Below are positions 38,846-50,318 of a stretch of DNA of 64,000 nt, one piece after another (the stretch's first letter is position 1; each line of letters opens with the position of its first letter). A program made the position numbers and the translations under genes. This stretch comes from Ignelater luminosus (lineage: Eukaryota > Arthropoda > Insecta > Coleoptera > Elateridae): assembly GCA_011009095.1 (NCBI GenBank), contig VTPC01090692.1, forward strand, positions 112,443 through 176,442, read 5' to 3'. A model generated the notes under the pieces. That model had not been told where the DNA came from and ran no database searches. It was given only the letters and a program-made list of their open reading frames with translations.

Positions 38846-40024
38846 CATATTATTCTTTTGGACTGAAAGAAATGAAATCAGCAGTGTCATTATGACGTAC
38901 CTTCTAACCTGGAACACTCAAGATGATTAAATAGAAGTATGCCAGATCGAAATATTCTTTTGAAACATCAATTGACATCCAACATATTCAAGCGACATGA
39001 TATGATACTGTTCTGAGACTTTAATTGAATTTTTCTGAAAAATGACAATTAAACTCGTCAACGATTTCACTACATAATCCATGTTCAAATCACTAAATAG
39101 AAGACAGAAATTTATAAGTGAACGCTTCACATGATCTCTGAGAATTCTTATTATTTATGTTATAATGGTACAGCTATCCTAGAAGACAGTTATGTTTTGT
39201 CTTTGTGTTGGTTCGTTTTGTTTTATTTCTCGTATGTTTATACATGTCAATTGTTTCTCAAGCTATTTATGTTTTATGACTCAATTGATTCAGATATAAA
39301 AATTGATTTCCAGCTAAAGTGAATAAAAACTAAATCAGATGGTATCAATTCAAATTGACTCTTAATGAATACAAATATATGAAATCTTCTAAATTGATTC
39401 GTTGTAGAAAAATGGACTTTTAAGATTCTTTTGAGAATAATCTACTTAAATTTGTTGACCTGGTCTTTACTCTCCCTTCACTAACGTAGCCTTATCTAAT
39501 CTTAACAAGAAAAAAGACAAAATTAGTTGTCGTGGTAATAGAGAATGTTTAAGTTTAATGACAAGAGCAGTAACCGACCTGTTGTTCTTATTAAACCACA
39601 AATTGGCTTGTATTAATCAAACTACAAGAAACAAAAATTTCAATTTTTTATTAATTGCAGTGAAAAATTTTCTTAAAACTTTACTTGAACTTTTGTATCT
39701 ATTAATTGTGACAATTGCTATATTGTTGAAAAAAAATGTTAAAAATGTTGTGACCAACAAGCACATTGTACCATACATTAGAAAAAAAGATCTATGTTCA
39801 AAACTTATAATGAAAATGAAAATACAACGATTAATTTGATTCTTAAAAAGTGATGGCTCTTTAAGCTAGTCCCCCAAATTTGCAAATATCTTTTCCTATT
39901 TAATTGACCTTTAAAACAACGATGACAGATTCACTCCTTTTAATTGGAATAATACACTGAGGTGCAAAATAAATGGGCCACTAAACATTCTTTTTTTTTT
40001 AATTTATAAATGTAATTTTTGATC

Positions 40025-40686
40025 AGGAGTCGGAACCGGTATGGTTTGGAAATTCCGATTTTGATTTCGGTTCTGTAAAAATTATCTTAGTGGTTCTAAT
40101 TCTGATATTTTCATGAACTGCTAACAGATATGAATTTCAGTTTTAACATTTTTTGGAACCGTTATTGGTTTACTGATTTTGATACCAAGAACTGTTTTGG
40201 AACTGTTATTTCATACAATTCTGGTCACACATTACAGTACCTTTCTTTCAACTAACTGATGCTGTTAAAGTAAAACTTTTGATCCATAGTGGTACTTTCA
40301 AAGTTTGATTATACTGAAAATTATTGATTTAACTAAAAAGTGATTGTTTAAGTATAATCAAATCTACTAAATATGATGTTCTTATGTTCACCTATGTTGC
40401 GTTATGATTTGAGGTTATGAACTTATTGTACTCTTCTTCGTTTCAGTGCCTTTAAAAATAATAAGTGGTCTCTATAATATAAATAGATTCTGGAATCGGT
40501 ATAAATGATTTGATTCCGTTGCTGATTCAGATTCTCTAATTCCGATTCAGGTATTAATACGTTTTATTTTAGTGTCTCCGATGAGAATTCTGGTTGCATT
40601 GTTTTTGTTTTTAATGATTCCAATTACGCTGCCTAAAATATTATTGATTCTGTTTCTGATTCTTTCACAGTCTGATTCCAACCCCT
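40025..40686. repeat. degenerate GATTC-type simple-repeat block
   Basis: The block begins AGGAGTCGGAACCGG and ends TGATTCCAACCCCT, imperfect inverse copies of each other. Between them, variants of GATTC(C/T) and its complement GGAATC recur many times (for example GATTCCGTTGCTGATTCAGATT near 40510). It looks like an expanded hexamer-derived dispersed element with inverted ends. No coding was seen. Confidence 0.45.
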
Positions 40687-41017
40687 GCTTTTAATGTTAG
40701 ATGTTAGATAGTATGTAGAACGTTTCAGTACTTCTGTTGGCAACAGTTAAGTTTGACTCTGCTATGTTATTGCAAATTAAATTTCTAGTTAAAAAATGTC
40801 TTTAAGGCTTCTAGATAACTTTTCAAATATGAGCAAAAGCTGTTTTTATATTATATTTTGGAATTGTATAAGATTTATCACTAAATTCCACAGGCATAAA
40901 ACAGGTTATACCTAGTCATAAAATAATACTTCAAAAAATTTTGTTTGTTCTCAACAGTGTTTGGTGCAGTAAGCTACAACTGTAATTTGAATATAAAACA
41001 GTTTATAAAATCGAGAA

Positions 41018-41233
41018 TTGTATGTACAAGCAAATTTTCCTGCAAGCGCAAATCCGGAAATGATGCCACGGGTCGCGCTGCGTGAAGTGCTGGTAGCAAA
41101 TGAATCGCTGATGGTTGCTTCCAACCGTCTAGGAACGTTACGATTCGAGTGCTATCAGTTGCTGACTGCTCTGAACACAAACATGGGCAAGCATTTTATT
41201 TGCGTACTCTGGCAAGCACTGCGTATGCTCTAA
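41018..41233 (+). other. open, less AT-rich stretch of unknown nature
   Basis: About 200 bp inside the tai intron are open on both strands and noticeably less AT-rich than their surroundings. The plus frame includes RVALREVLVANESLMVASN and RLGTLRFECYQLLTALN with codon choices (CTG, CGT, GCG) unlike neighbouring DNA. I do not recognise a family. A donor site was not found, so it may be a fragment of a repeat or transferred sequence rather than an exon. Confidence 0.25.
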
Positions 41234-44200
41234 CAAATAGTTTACATTTTACAAAACAAAAATTACTCTTTAAAACACGTTAACTGCGTTACCTATCCCC
41301 TGGGTAGGTAGGTAGATGAAATTAATGAACCGGAAACTATGTTTTTATTGATGATTTTGCTAGAATTATGTCCAGGAATTCTTTTTAATTTTCATAACGA
41401 AAACTTTCAAGCCACAAATATTAGTTTTTTTATTCAAGATTTTAGTGATAACTTATTTGCGGTTTTAGTTCCCGAAGTTATGTACTGTTTGTGACTTAAA
41501 TAATACATACATAACATTAGAATGCATATTCCTGTATAAAAATGACCTTAGAGTTTGATTAGATAGTCATAGATGGCGATTTTTACAGTTGCTTGTTACG
41601 TATCCCCGAGGGTATGTATCGCGTACTTGTAAACACATCGTACAGTGCGTCGGGAATATGCAGCGCAGTTTGAGACATTGTATTCATTCTGAATACCACA
41701 ATCAAGGTGTTAACTGTGTAGTGTGACATCACAAATCAGTGTTTAGAAATAGAAAGTATTCAATCTCATCATCTCTCATATGATATCCAAAATGGTAAGC
41801 TTTTAGTAATATTTTAAAAAATTACAGTTGTTAGTTGAGGTTATTTGTGTGACATCTTGACAGTGTTGCATGCCCCAAGTTTTCCATAGTTCTTGAAATG
41901 CCACCTTGTAGGTTTTTATTTTTATTTCTGATGCAGTGCCTAACCTAGCGGCTTCATCAAAAAAATGACGACCTTTTTAAATTACTTATCTTTTGGAATT
42001 TTACGTATATTAACCTTAAAGCACTCGGAAATTTTTTATCTAGAAATTACAATAATTGAAATTGGAAAGAAGAACTTAAATGGAGAACTTATATGCGAGA
42101 TAGAAAGAAAGCGAAATGAATAAATTGTAATTTCGGTTTTTGATTAGCAAATTAACATTTTCAGACATATCCCTAACTTTGAATGATTCATGTCAGTAGG
42201 ACAGTAGCTTAACAGTAAATAATGATATTGCCATTATGATAAGAATGGTTAGTTTTATCTTCACAATTTCGATAAATTACAACTAATCATGATGACAAAT
42301 CGTGCTGGTAAATCGAAAAATTAATAATTATTGTCGTTATACTAAACGCGCCTTTTAATAATTTAAGTCATCTTAGTACATACGTGTTTTTAAAGAGTAA
42401 ACAAAACTGCTACAGGATTAGTAGATTTTGTTATAAGGAAAATAGACGTGGCATCACTGCGTCAATCTCGCCTTAAAGAAATAATTTACATTCCACTTCA
42501 ACATTTGTGATATTTTTTCTAATTTGCTACTGCGCAAATGAACTTACTCAAGTTTTCAAGAGCGCCCACCACATTATTTACAGGTTTTCTTCTAAAGACG
42601 TTAAATAATATTATAGGAGATTTTATATCTTTGAAATTTTAATGAGAGTTAATACTTCTAGGACGTGCATTGTTGACTCTACTTTTCGTTAATGGATTTA
42701 TAAATGGCACGAAGTTTAAATATTACCGTGAAACGTGTACGCGTTCGCTAATAATCGATAAAAAAGCTAGTGAAATCTTACTTTTTCAAGTACATCATTA
42801 AAGTTTAAATGCAGGTGGCTGTGTACAATCTCGATTCATCCTCTGTACCCATAACCTACCCCAAACGTTAGGGTACAAACTACCTGTTTGCGAAGTTGAA
42901 AAGTTCCAGGTAGAAACCTAAATATAATAACAATACGAGCTATTCGAACGCATATTGACAACTACCGACCTCTCTTTCTAAAACTTTCCTATATTTTGTA
43001 CTTGTTATCAGAAGTGCTCAAGGAATCAGTTGGCAATACGTCCCGAACTTAAAGATAAGCCATCCATACCTGCTCTTTTGTTGAAAGATGAGTCATTTTG
43101 TGACTTGTCTTTGCAGCGTGAACGTCTTAAAGTCAAGTTGCTCCAATCCCGAGAGTGCATTTATTTATTATTAGCGAGTGTATTTAAAAAAAAAGTAAAT
43201 TATATCCGGTCGTATCCTACGGCTACCGTCATGGTGAGTTAATATTCCATATTTTTATAGATTTATTTTTAGTATAAACGTATTTTGAACTTGAATTTAT
43301 TTATTGTGGAGAAAACGTTTTATTATCTATCGTTTAGAAATTCCAAGTTCATATTTATATCATAAATAAATATAGGACTTTATAAAAGATACTACGAAAA
43401 TTAGTGTAGTTGTAATTGCGATTTAAATCGAAATTGTAAGTAAATTTGGTAGCCATTAAAAGTAAACTGTGCGAAAGTAATTCAACAAGCAGCGTTCGGT
43501 AAATTATGGTAATGATCCATGCACCAAATATGACCTTGAAAATAGTAACTTCTAGCATTTAAAAATTCCTACTTAAGTATTTGTACTAATTTACAAGGTA
43601 GGGGTTGCATTGAATCGCAATGAGTAATCTAATGACAATTGACAAACAGTTATCACATTAGAAAATATTTTGCAATATTACGTGAATCATGTTCGTGGTG
43701 ATTTTGATTCAAGTCGTGATTAAAATTTAAATAAAACGATGCAGGACAAAATCTCAGTTGCCATGGTAATTAAAGGATATTTAAATTTAATTATGAGGAT
43801 CCATTAATTTTAAAATAAAAGGTTTTATTAGTGCCAAGAAAGAAGGGTTCTGCTTTTTTCCTCTAAAATATTGAAAGTGCAAGATGAAATTCAAAGGGAA
43901 TGACGTCAATCGACATTAGTAATAATGCAAAGCTTCAAGAAAAATATCGTTTTGAGTGACAAATATGCAGTATTTACCAATAGAAAATTACACAAACGAA
44001 GTACAGTTGACTTAATAATATTTAATGCATACTGCATCGATTGGACCAATTTCACATTTTTATTTTTTCTTGTCTTTTGAAAGCCTAGAATCAATTTTTA
44101 AATGTGTTTTGAAATTGTATGTTTATTACAAATTACGCATTTAATATTTAATGAAGGTTTAAAATCCAAGACGAAAAAGATCAATAGACTTTGTATCTAC

Positions 44201-45017
44201 AAATAAATTATTGTTTATTTCATTTATTAATTTTACATGTCGTACTCAATCCATAAATTGAAAATAATTTTAGTGAATTAGCGTATTATTTAGTGAGCAT
44301 GTATAATGGCTATTATTTTACGTGAGGATGAAGTTTGCAACACTCGTCTATCGACTCGCGCTGCAATCATCCGAGTGTCAAAATAGCCATTAGGTGTGAG
44401 TATCGTTTATTTATGACTATTAAAGAAAAACAAATAATAATAGGCTCATTAATTAACAGTAGTAGATGAAAAAGTTTGCTCTGTATGGGACACCTACGCC
44501 TAAATATGATAGACTCTATTTATTTCTAAAAATATTTGTGACGTCGAATAAATCCTAAGAAGTTGTTAAAACACAAACTTGGGTTTGATTCCATAAGTAT
44601 GAAAAAGTTAAAGCTACTTTCTCATGTGTGAAGATTGCAGGGTTTGTAATAGCAATCGTATGGAGTCAATTTAAAAATAAAAAGAATTTGACAGATTCCA
44701 CCTTGTATAGAAATTTTGACATGGCAGACACAAAATTGTATAGGTTATGTAATTTAAATTTAATTCTAACGTTGAAACAACATTATCATTTCTAGAGAAG
44801 TACTACCATTTTTGTAAAGTGTTTCTTTGGAATGCATATTAGTGTGCCAATAATGATCAAGTACATTTAGTACAAAAATAAGTAAATTATACAATTCACC
44901 AATCATGCAAATTTACTTTTGTGAAACTAGAACGCAGAAGTATTTGTTTTTTATGTTTTTTCATTAGAACATATAAATCAAGCTACAAATCAATATTAAT
45001 TTTATTCTCAATTTTAG

Positions 45018-45944
45018 TTACTCAACGAAAAGAATGACGACGATGATATCGAAGCACGTGTAGGTCTAAAAAAGCAAAGTGAGCTTCTTTCGCAACTGCT
45101 AAAACCAAATGAACCAAATGACGAGCCAAAACAAGAGCCATCCGCACATGACGATCTTTTGCTCCGTAATTTGGGCTTTACAAATTCGCCATCGCCGCCT
45201 GGAGAGCCTGCACGTGCAAGAAAACGACCGAGTGACGATCGAGATGATAATCCTTCTAAACGAACTACGGAAGCTGTATCTTCTTCAGGCGTGACTTCTG
45301 GTAGTAAGCTGTGCGAAAGAAACAAAATGTTAGCATCGCTATTAGCAAAACAACCTGCCAATAATCACCTTCCTATACCTCCAGTACCTGCCAGTGTGAT
45401 ATCTGCAACTCCGCAGGAAATCTTACCCAAAGTAGCAGATTTAAATAAAAATACTACTGCAAACACTAGGATAGGATCAAATTTACCACCAAATTTGATT
45501 ACAAATACTAGAACAGTACCGCGTATGCCTGGTCCTGGTCGGCCACCAAATACAAACTACCTCAATCTAACACCTGGAGATAACATGCAACGAACACAAA
45601 ATCACCAGTTCAACCAAATTGATTCAGGCCAATACGCTCCTGCTACAACGGCCAATACTGATGTGTGGGACATGCAGACATCTTCAGATCCACTTCTTTC
45701 AGATATCTTAGATCAAGTTATCGATATAGATCCAGATGCCGTGTGTAATACAGAATTATTTAACTTTTTGGGCAGTGTTGATACAGCAGCTAATAATAAT
45801 TTCCCACATAGAGGAGAAGCTGCAAAAGTTGTTATTAATAGGATACAAAAATCTCTTATGCAGTTTGAAGCGGATGTTAACAAAAGTCTTTCTTCGCCTA
45901 CTATATCATTGCCTGGTACTCCACCTGCATATTCATCAGCAACG
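45018..45944 (+). CDS. tai: Taiman exon: LXXLL boxes and candidate CBP-binding block
   Basis: The exon starts in phase 0 after CTCAATTTTAG with LLNEKNDDDD, completing an LRQLL box with the previous exon. It carries two further boxes: LSQLL at 45087-45101 and LASLL at 45330-45344. A charged, proline-containing region with a basic run (ARARKRPSDD) lies between them. Near 45680-45780 an acidic, hydrophobic block (DPLLSDILDQVIDIDPDA, then NTELFNFLG) resembles the AD1 region through which p160 proteins recruit CBP/p300; this assignment is inferred from position and pattern. The exon ends with SSAT in phase 0 at donor GTAAGA. Confidence 0.95.
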
Positions 45945-45996
45945 GTAAGAATTTATTTATTTATTAGCTTTTAATATAAATGTTATTTAATCACAG
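45945..45996 (+). other. 52-bp tai intron
   Basis: GTAAGA...TTAATCACAG, phase 0. It is close to the minimum functional intron length in insects. Confidence 0.85.
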
Positions 45997-46598
45997 ATGA
46001 CCACTCAGTCAAATCAAACTGGAGGCTTTCCACAACCACCTCCCACATATCCAAGAACTGCTGGATTTCATAACCAGAGGGGTCCAGTTAGAACTGGAAC
46101 TGGAACTCCTCAGTATGCTATAGCTGGTGGTACAATAACAACTCCACAACAGCTCTTAATACAACAGAGAAAAATAATTCAACAACAACAGGAACATAAG
46201 AGAAGGCTGCTGCAGCAACAACAACAGCAACAATTGCTTATCCCGTCCAATGCTGCAGCGGCCGAAATAAATTCTGGTTTACAAAATATAGATAGCTTAT
46301 TAAATAATACAGTAGCACCAAATGTTTCTCTACAACGTTCCGCTAGTGTGCCTGAGTCACAGCTATCGCCGAATTATGGTGGCCAAATCAGTCAACAAAA
46401 TCAAAGACTCAATAACCAACAACCGTTTTCCCCGCATTCGCAACTAGCATCTCCTATCGGCCAGCAAGCTAGTTTTCCTCAAACGACAACGGTTAATAAT
46501 TATCAACAAGGTGGTGCACGGCTTTCGCCGCATCCGCCATTCAATCAACAGCTGTCACCTAGGCAGGGTTATCCACAAACTAATGCACAGAATACTAA
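45997..46598 (+). CDS. tai: Taiman Gln-rich exon, left part, cut by inversion breakpoint
   Basis: This exon opens after AATCACAG with TTQSNQTGGFPQPPPTYP, followed by a Gln-rich segment (QQQQEHKRRLLQQQQQQQ) and many Pro/Gln/Ser repeats typical of p160 activation domains. The true sequence stops at 46598 within NAQNT. As assembled, the frame then meets a stop at 46600-46602. The remaining 70 bases of the exon, coding NWQQTQPRLSVQQQQ onward, lie on the minus strand at 49970-49901. Joined properly the exon is 672 bp, 224 codons, phase 0 to 0. The bases 46261-46598 also occur as an exact inverse copy at 49971-50308. Confidence 0.95.
46261..46598 (+). repeat. inverted duplication b (left copy)
   Basis: All 338 bases match the reverse complement of 49971-50308 by line-by-line comparison. 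The partner copy begins exactly at the edge of the N gap. Confidence 0.95.
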
Positions 46599-46600
46599 AT

Positions 46601-46936
46601 AGGTCTTTTAATAACATTTATTAAGCAGAGAAAAAAGCTCACAATAACTACTTACCAACTTATAATTTTTGTTTAGCAATGTTAATGGTTATAAATGATA
46701 ATATTTATAAAAGTAAGAAGAGATGCAAACATAAAGCAATAAAAAACACAAAAGCAACATAAATTTTATGGACAACATGTCAATGATAACATGGCGATAC
46801 ATGGAAGGAATAGAGAGGACATAAAAGGTATTGGATATAATAAGGTAAGAGATCCCCAGTGGTTTTAGCACAGCCATGAGGCGAGCACATGTAATGTATG
46901 AGTGTTGTTAGACACAGGGCGATGTGCCAATATGAG
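46601..46936 (-). repeat. inverted duplication d (left copy)
   Basis: These 336 bases are the reverse complement of 50319-50654 with a single mismatch (46609) and no length difference. The identical non-coding open frame seen on opposite strands at 46689-46877 and 50378-50566 confirms the match. Confidence 0.93.
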
Positions 46937-48607
46937 TGCTGGTGAGATGACTAATTCAGTTCCTAGAATGACCTTAATTGCTTTAATTTCTTTGCTTCTA
47001 TGGAAAAAATATCTCATTTAGATAACAATTGGTGTATTTCTTACTAAATTAAATCACTGTAGGTAAACTTCTTACTAATATCTTACCAACTTAAAAAAAA
47101 AAATAATACATCAGCAGTTACTACTGCACTAAAACACCAACAATCTTTGGTAATTATTCATAGCTCATCTAGATGATTCATTATGAAATTTTCTTAAGAA
47201 TGGTTATTATTAAGTTGGTACTACTGTTTAAAATAATTGATAAGAAATTATTAATTCTATTATAATGCTTAACTAAAATTCAAAGATTGAGCTGATAAAA
47301 TTTAATTTTTGCAAATAAAAAAAATATAAATACCATTTTTTAACAAATTATTGTTAGTAAATACTGTAAATCATCATCTTTCTTCTTTCTACAGTTGGTA
47401 CTAGTTTTGTTGCTTTAAATGTCAAAAATTTTAGGTTAAATTCTCAGAAATATTTCCATTTCATTAATCTTTTACTAATCTGTAAAATAACACTAACAAA
47501 TTATAAATGCAATAAAGTTTTTGTTTTTTTTAATGTATTAATTGCAAACATTTTTTTAGTTTAATTTTTGTAAATAAATAATGCTAGTTTTTAACAAAAG
47601 GAATTTAACAACAGAAAGAAAAAAAATAAAAACAGAAGTATTTGGAATAATTTTTCAAATTTATTGAGAACACTGAATCAATCCATGTAAAGTAATAATA
47701 TTATGATGACAAGTTACAAGTCCAAAAGATACACGTTTTCTTTCCATATTTGTAGCCAAAGAAAATAGTAATATATCAATTTACATACTAATTATCACAT
47801 ATTTTAAATATAAACAGTTCTCAGATTATGTATTGGAAGCAAAGTCAAATATTTCGATAAAAACATAATATATAGCAAGATTTTCATAACTGAAAATGTA
47901 ATCTGAGAACTGTCTACAGAGCCATCTTTGCCACAATATATTTATTGAAACATTAGAGCACAAAGATTGCACACACTAGCTAGCACATCCTAAACCTTGG
48001 ATTCTTCTATAGGTATGTGAGAACACAACATGATGAATAGCTTTAAACATAAACAAGTAAAACAAGGCAAATCAAACTTTATTAAAAGTTACCGATTATA
48101 TTCTGATCACTAGGTATACATACAAAGCTATTCCAGAAAATAACTGCTGCTGTAAAGCAAAGATAAGGAACTCTTGCTTAAAGAATTTAACAAAAACTGT
48201 TTCAGCAGTGATCACAATATAATCAACTGACATTTTCTTAACAAATAATTCTAAATATTGTAAATAATAATAGCAAATAACAATACAGTATGAATTTGGC
48301 ATAATTGCAAAAGAAAATTGGCAAACATATTATGATTATCTGTTAGCTCAGTCATTATTCACGCTTTTAATTCAATTCATTATGCAATCAAATTCATATT
48401 GTTAACATTCATTTAGTGGTAACATTAGCCCTTCAGACATAAAAAATATCGAAAACATAACAAAACTTATTTGACTATTCTAAATGAAATATAATATGCA
48501 TAAAAATAATAAAAATGGAACAACAATCTTGAAATTTAATCAATAGCAAGGCCATTCTAGAAACTGTTGTACGTGTTGAGAGTGCCCCTGATTAGCCGTC
48601 GACTTAC

Positions 48608-48787
48608 CGGCTGGAAGGTGTGGGGGTGCACGACCCCTGTCTGCGCCATTGTACACTAACTGTAAACCCGTCTGATCGTAACAGTACTGGGAGTCTTGTT
48701 GGTACATCATAGGGTGATGGGGAGGAATGGGGGGATAAGGGTGAGTAGGGTGGTCCCTGCCGTATGGCCGGGGGGATCCCAGGCCAC
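48608..48787 (-). CDS. tai: Taiman Pro/Tyr-rich exon (in inverted segment)
   Basis: On the minus strand, acceptor GTGTGTTACAG precedes GT, which completes a Gly codon. The exon then reads GLGSPRPYGRDHPTHPYPPI, a His/Pro-rich run (PPHHPMMYQQDSQYCYDQ) and LQLVYNGADRGRAPPHL, ending at donor GTAAGT with one base. It is 180 bp, phase 1 to phase 1, so skipping it would keep the frame. The composition matches p160 C-terminal regions. In corrected order it follows 49311-49539 and is joined to 53235-53444 across an intron of about 4.6 kb that is itself split by the inversion. Confidence 0.85.
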
Positions 48788-49310
48788 CTGTAACACACGC
48801 CACGCTCAGAAGGGATTCTATCTAATTCTGCTACTTATGCATAGTCCTGACATGTTACGCATTACTCACCTATATGTAAGTGCTAAACAATGAAAGTACA
48901 TAATAATAAATGTAATCATGAGATTAAATTATAACAAAAGAAAAGAAAAATGTTAAGAATCGATAAATGCACTTTCATTGAGAAAATTAATAAGTTTTAA
49001 AAAATGTGACAGACTACCATGCATATCACCACTGCACAAACCTAAACCTCTACAGATGCATGGCCTACTAGTTGCAAAATTCAAACCATGCCGAAAAAGT
49101 GTCGCAGGTGTAATTAAGTGGAAATATAGTGAATGTTTATATCATACACAAAATTAATCACCTCAACCAATCTGTGTTAAGTTTCAAAAAAATAGAAAAT
49201 GACACCACACGAGCAGAAATTTCAAAACTGCGAGAAATCTTTTTCTTTTTTCAAACTGTCATTTATTAAGTTGATATTAAATTAATATAAACAATATATC
49301 TTGTGCATAC
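48788..49310 (-). other. tai intron within inverted segment
   Basis: On the minus strand, from GTATGC (next to 49311) to GTTACAG (next to 48787); 523 bp, phase 1. No other feature was seen. Confidence 0.8.
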
Positions 49311-49539
49311 CTGGCAGTTGTGTAGTGGCAGTTGGCGCACTATTCGTGCGCTGCAACCTCAGGTACTGATTCTGATTAAAGGCGGAGTTTGGTGAAGCAG
49401 GCGGTGGAAACGAGTCAGCCGGAAAAGGAGACTGCCTCGTTGCCGTTGCTGCCCCTGGACTTCCCATTGCTCTCTGTTGTTGTTGAGGGGCTCTTTGTAC
49501 AGAGAAATTCCTACCATTGGGTCCAGACACATAATTGCC
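49311..49539 (-). CDS. tai: Taiman Gln/Ser/Pro-rich exon (in inverted segment)
   Basis: On the minus strand after ACAAACAACAG it reads GNYVSGPNGRNFSVQRAPQQ, then a Gly/Ala/Thr segment, PFPADSFPPPASPNSAFNQN and LRLQRTNSAPTATTQLP. It ends one base into a Gly codon at donor GTATGC. The length is 229 bp, phase 0 to phase 1, which fits both neighbours exactly. The acceptor has a weak pyrimidine tract, so the start could move slightly. Codons and composition match the rest of tai. Confidence 0.83.
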
Positions 49540-49900
49540 CTGTTGTTTGTAAAATTCATGAAAATGAATGTCATTCAAAATTGTTAATGACTTCTAAAAA
49601 CTATTTATAGTAGATTAAGCTTGTCTAGACAAATTAAATCGTTGAAGTATAACAAATTAATTTTTAATAATTTAATTACTAATTTATGTATATTAATTTG
49701 TATAATTTTGCAAAATTTTAAAGACAATGTTTACAAACTAACTCCTTTCTTGACACTTAAAATGAAATTTCTTACTTTTAATTTACAAAGGGTGGTTTGA
49801 GTTTGGAGCATTAATAACTTTAGTTGTCAAAGCGACAGCAATAAATTTGAAAGTTAATTTTATCAGTACTGTGAACATAATTAATTTGTGTTTTACTTAC
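49540..49900 (-). other. 361-bp tai intron within inverted segment
   Basis: On the minus strand it runs from GTAAGT beside 49901 to AACAG beside 49539, phase 0, AT-rich. Confidence 0.8.
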
Positions 49901-50308
49901 TGTGAGTTGTGCATTGAGCATAGGATTTTGTTGCTGTTGCACACTTAATCTAGGTTGTGTTTGTTGCCAATTAGTATTCTGTGCATTAGTTTGTGGATAA
50001 CCCTGCCTAGGTGACAGCTGTTGATTGAATGGCGGATGCGGCGAAAGCCGTGCACCACCTTGTTGATAATTATTAACCGTTGTCGTTTGAGGAAAACTAG
50101 CTTGCTGGCCGATAGGAGATGCTAGTTGCGAATGCGGGGAAAACGGTTGTTGGTTATTGAGTCTTTGATTTTGTTGACTGATTTGGCCACCATAATTCGG
50201 CGATAGCTGTGACTCAGGCACACTAGCGGAACGTTGTAGAGAAACATTTGGTGCTACTGTATTATTTAATAAGCTATCTATATTTTGTAAACCAGAATTT
50301 ATTTCGGC
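49901..50308 (-). CDS. tai: Taiman Gln-rich exon, right part plus duplicated overlap
   Basis: On the minus strand this reads from AEINSGLQNIDSLL through NAQNT, which duplicates 46261-46598, and then uniquely continues NWQQTQPRLSVQQQQ to PMLNAQLT before donor GTAAGT. Only 49901-49970 is new coding sequence; 49971-50308 overlaps the plus-strand copy. LNAQ resembles a segment in vertebrate SRC C-terminal regions. The block begins exactly at the N gap, as expected of a contig end. Confidence 0.92.
49971..50308 (-). repeat. inverted duplication b (right copy)
   Basis: Exact reverse complement of 46261-46598, ending at the base before the gap. Confidence 0.95.
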
Positions 50309-50318
50309 NNNNNNNNNN
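50309..50318. other. 10-base assembly gap (N)
   Basis: Ten Ns separate the end of the inverted exon copy from the start of the second inverted duplication. Ten is a conventional placeholder length, so true distance is unknown and may be negative (overlap). Confidence 0.98.

Larger units (their letters stand above)
35742..45017 (+). other. 9.3-kb tai intron full of mobile-element fossils
   Basis: Runs from GTAAGC to TTTTAG, phase 0. It holds the composite element at 36283-37160, a hairpin at 37241-37413, the deleted mariner copy at 38300-38845 and the degenerate GATTC-repeat block at 40025-40686. No constitutive extra exon is needed, since the flanking exons join in frame. An open, less AT-rich stretch at 41018-41233 is unexplained. 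Confidence 0.8.
46599..50318 (-). other. inverted segment of tai (probable misoriented contig)
   Basis: All tai coding blocks inside this segment read on the minus strand, while those before and after it read on the plus strand. Reverse-complementing it restores exon order and splice phases. The ends carry inverted duplicates of the flanking sequence: 338 bp at the exon side and 336 bp at the intron side. One end coincides with the 10-N gap; the other (46598/46599) has no gap but carries two unmatched bases, AT. It also holds a hairpin around 47817-47912 (CAGTTCTCAGATTA-type arms). Confidence 0.9.

Noticed and set aside
43030..43194. Possible phase-0 cassette exon in the 9.3-kb tai intron, bounded by CAG and GTAAAT
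   Set aside because: It would keep the frame, but the translation is unlike tai, would break the LRQLL box and ends in a poly-Lys run; the splice sites are weak.
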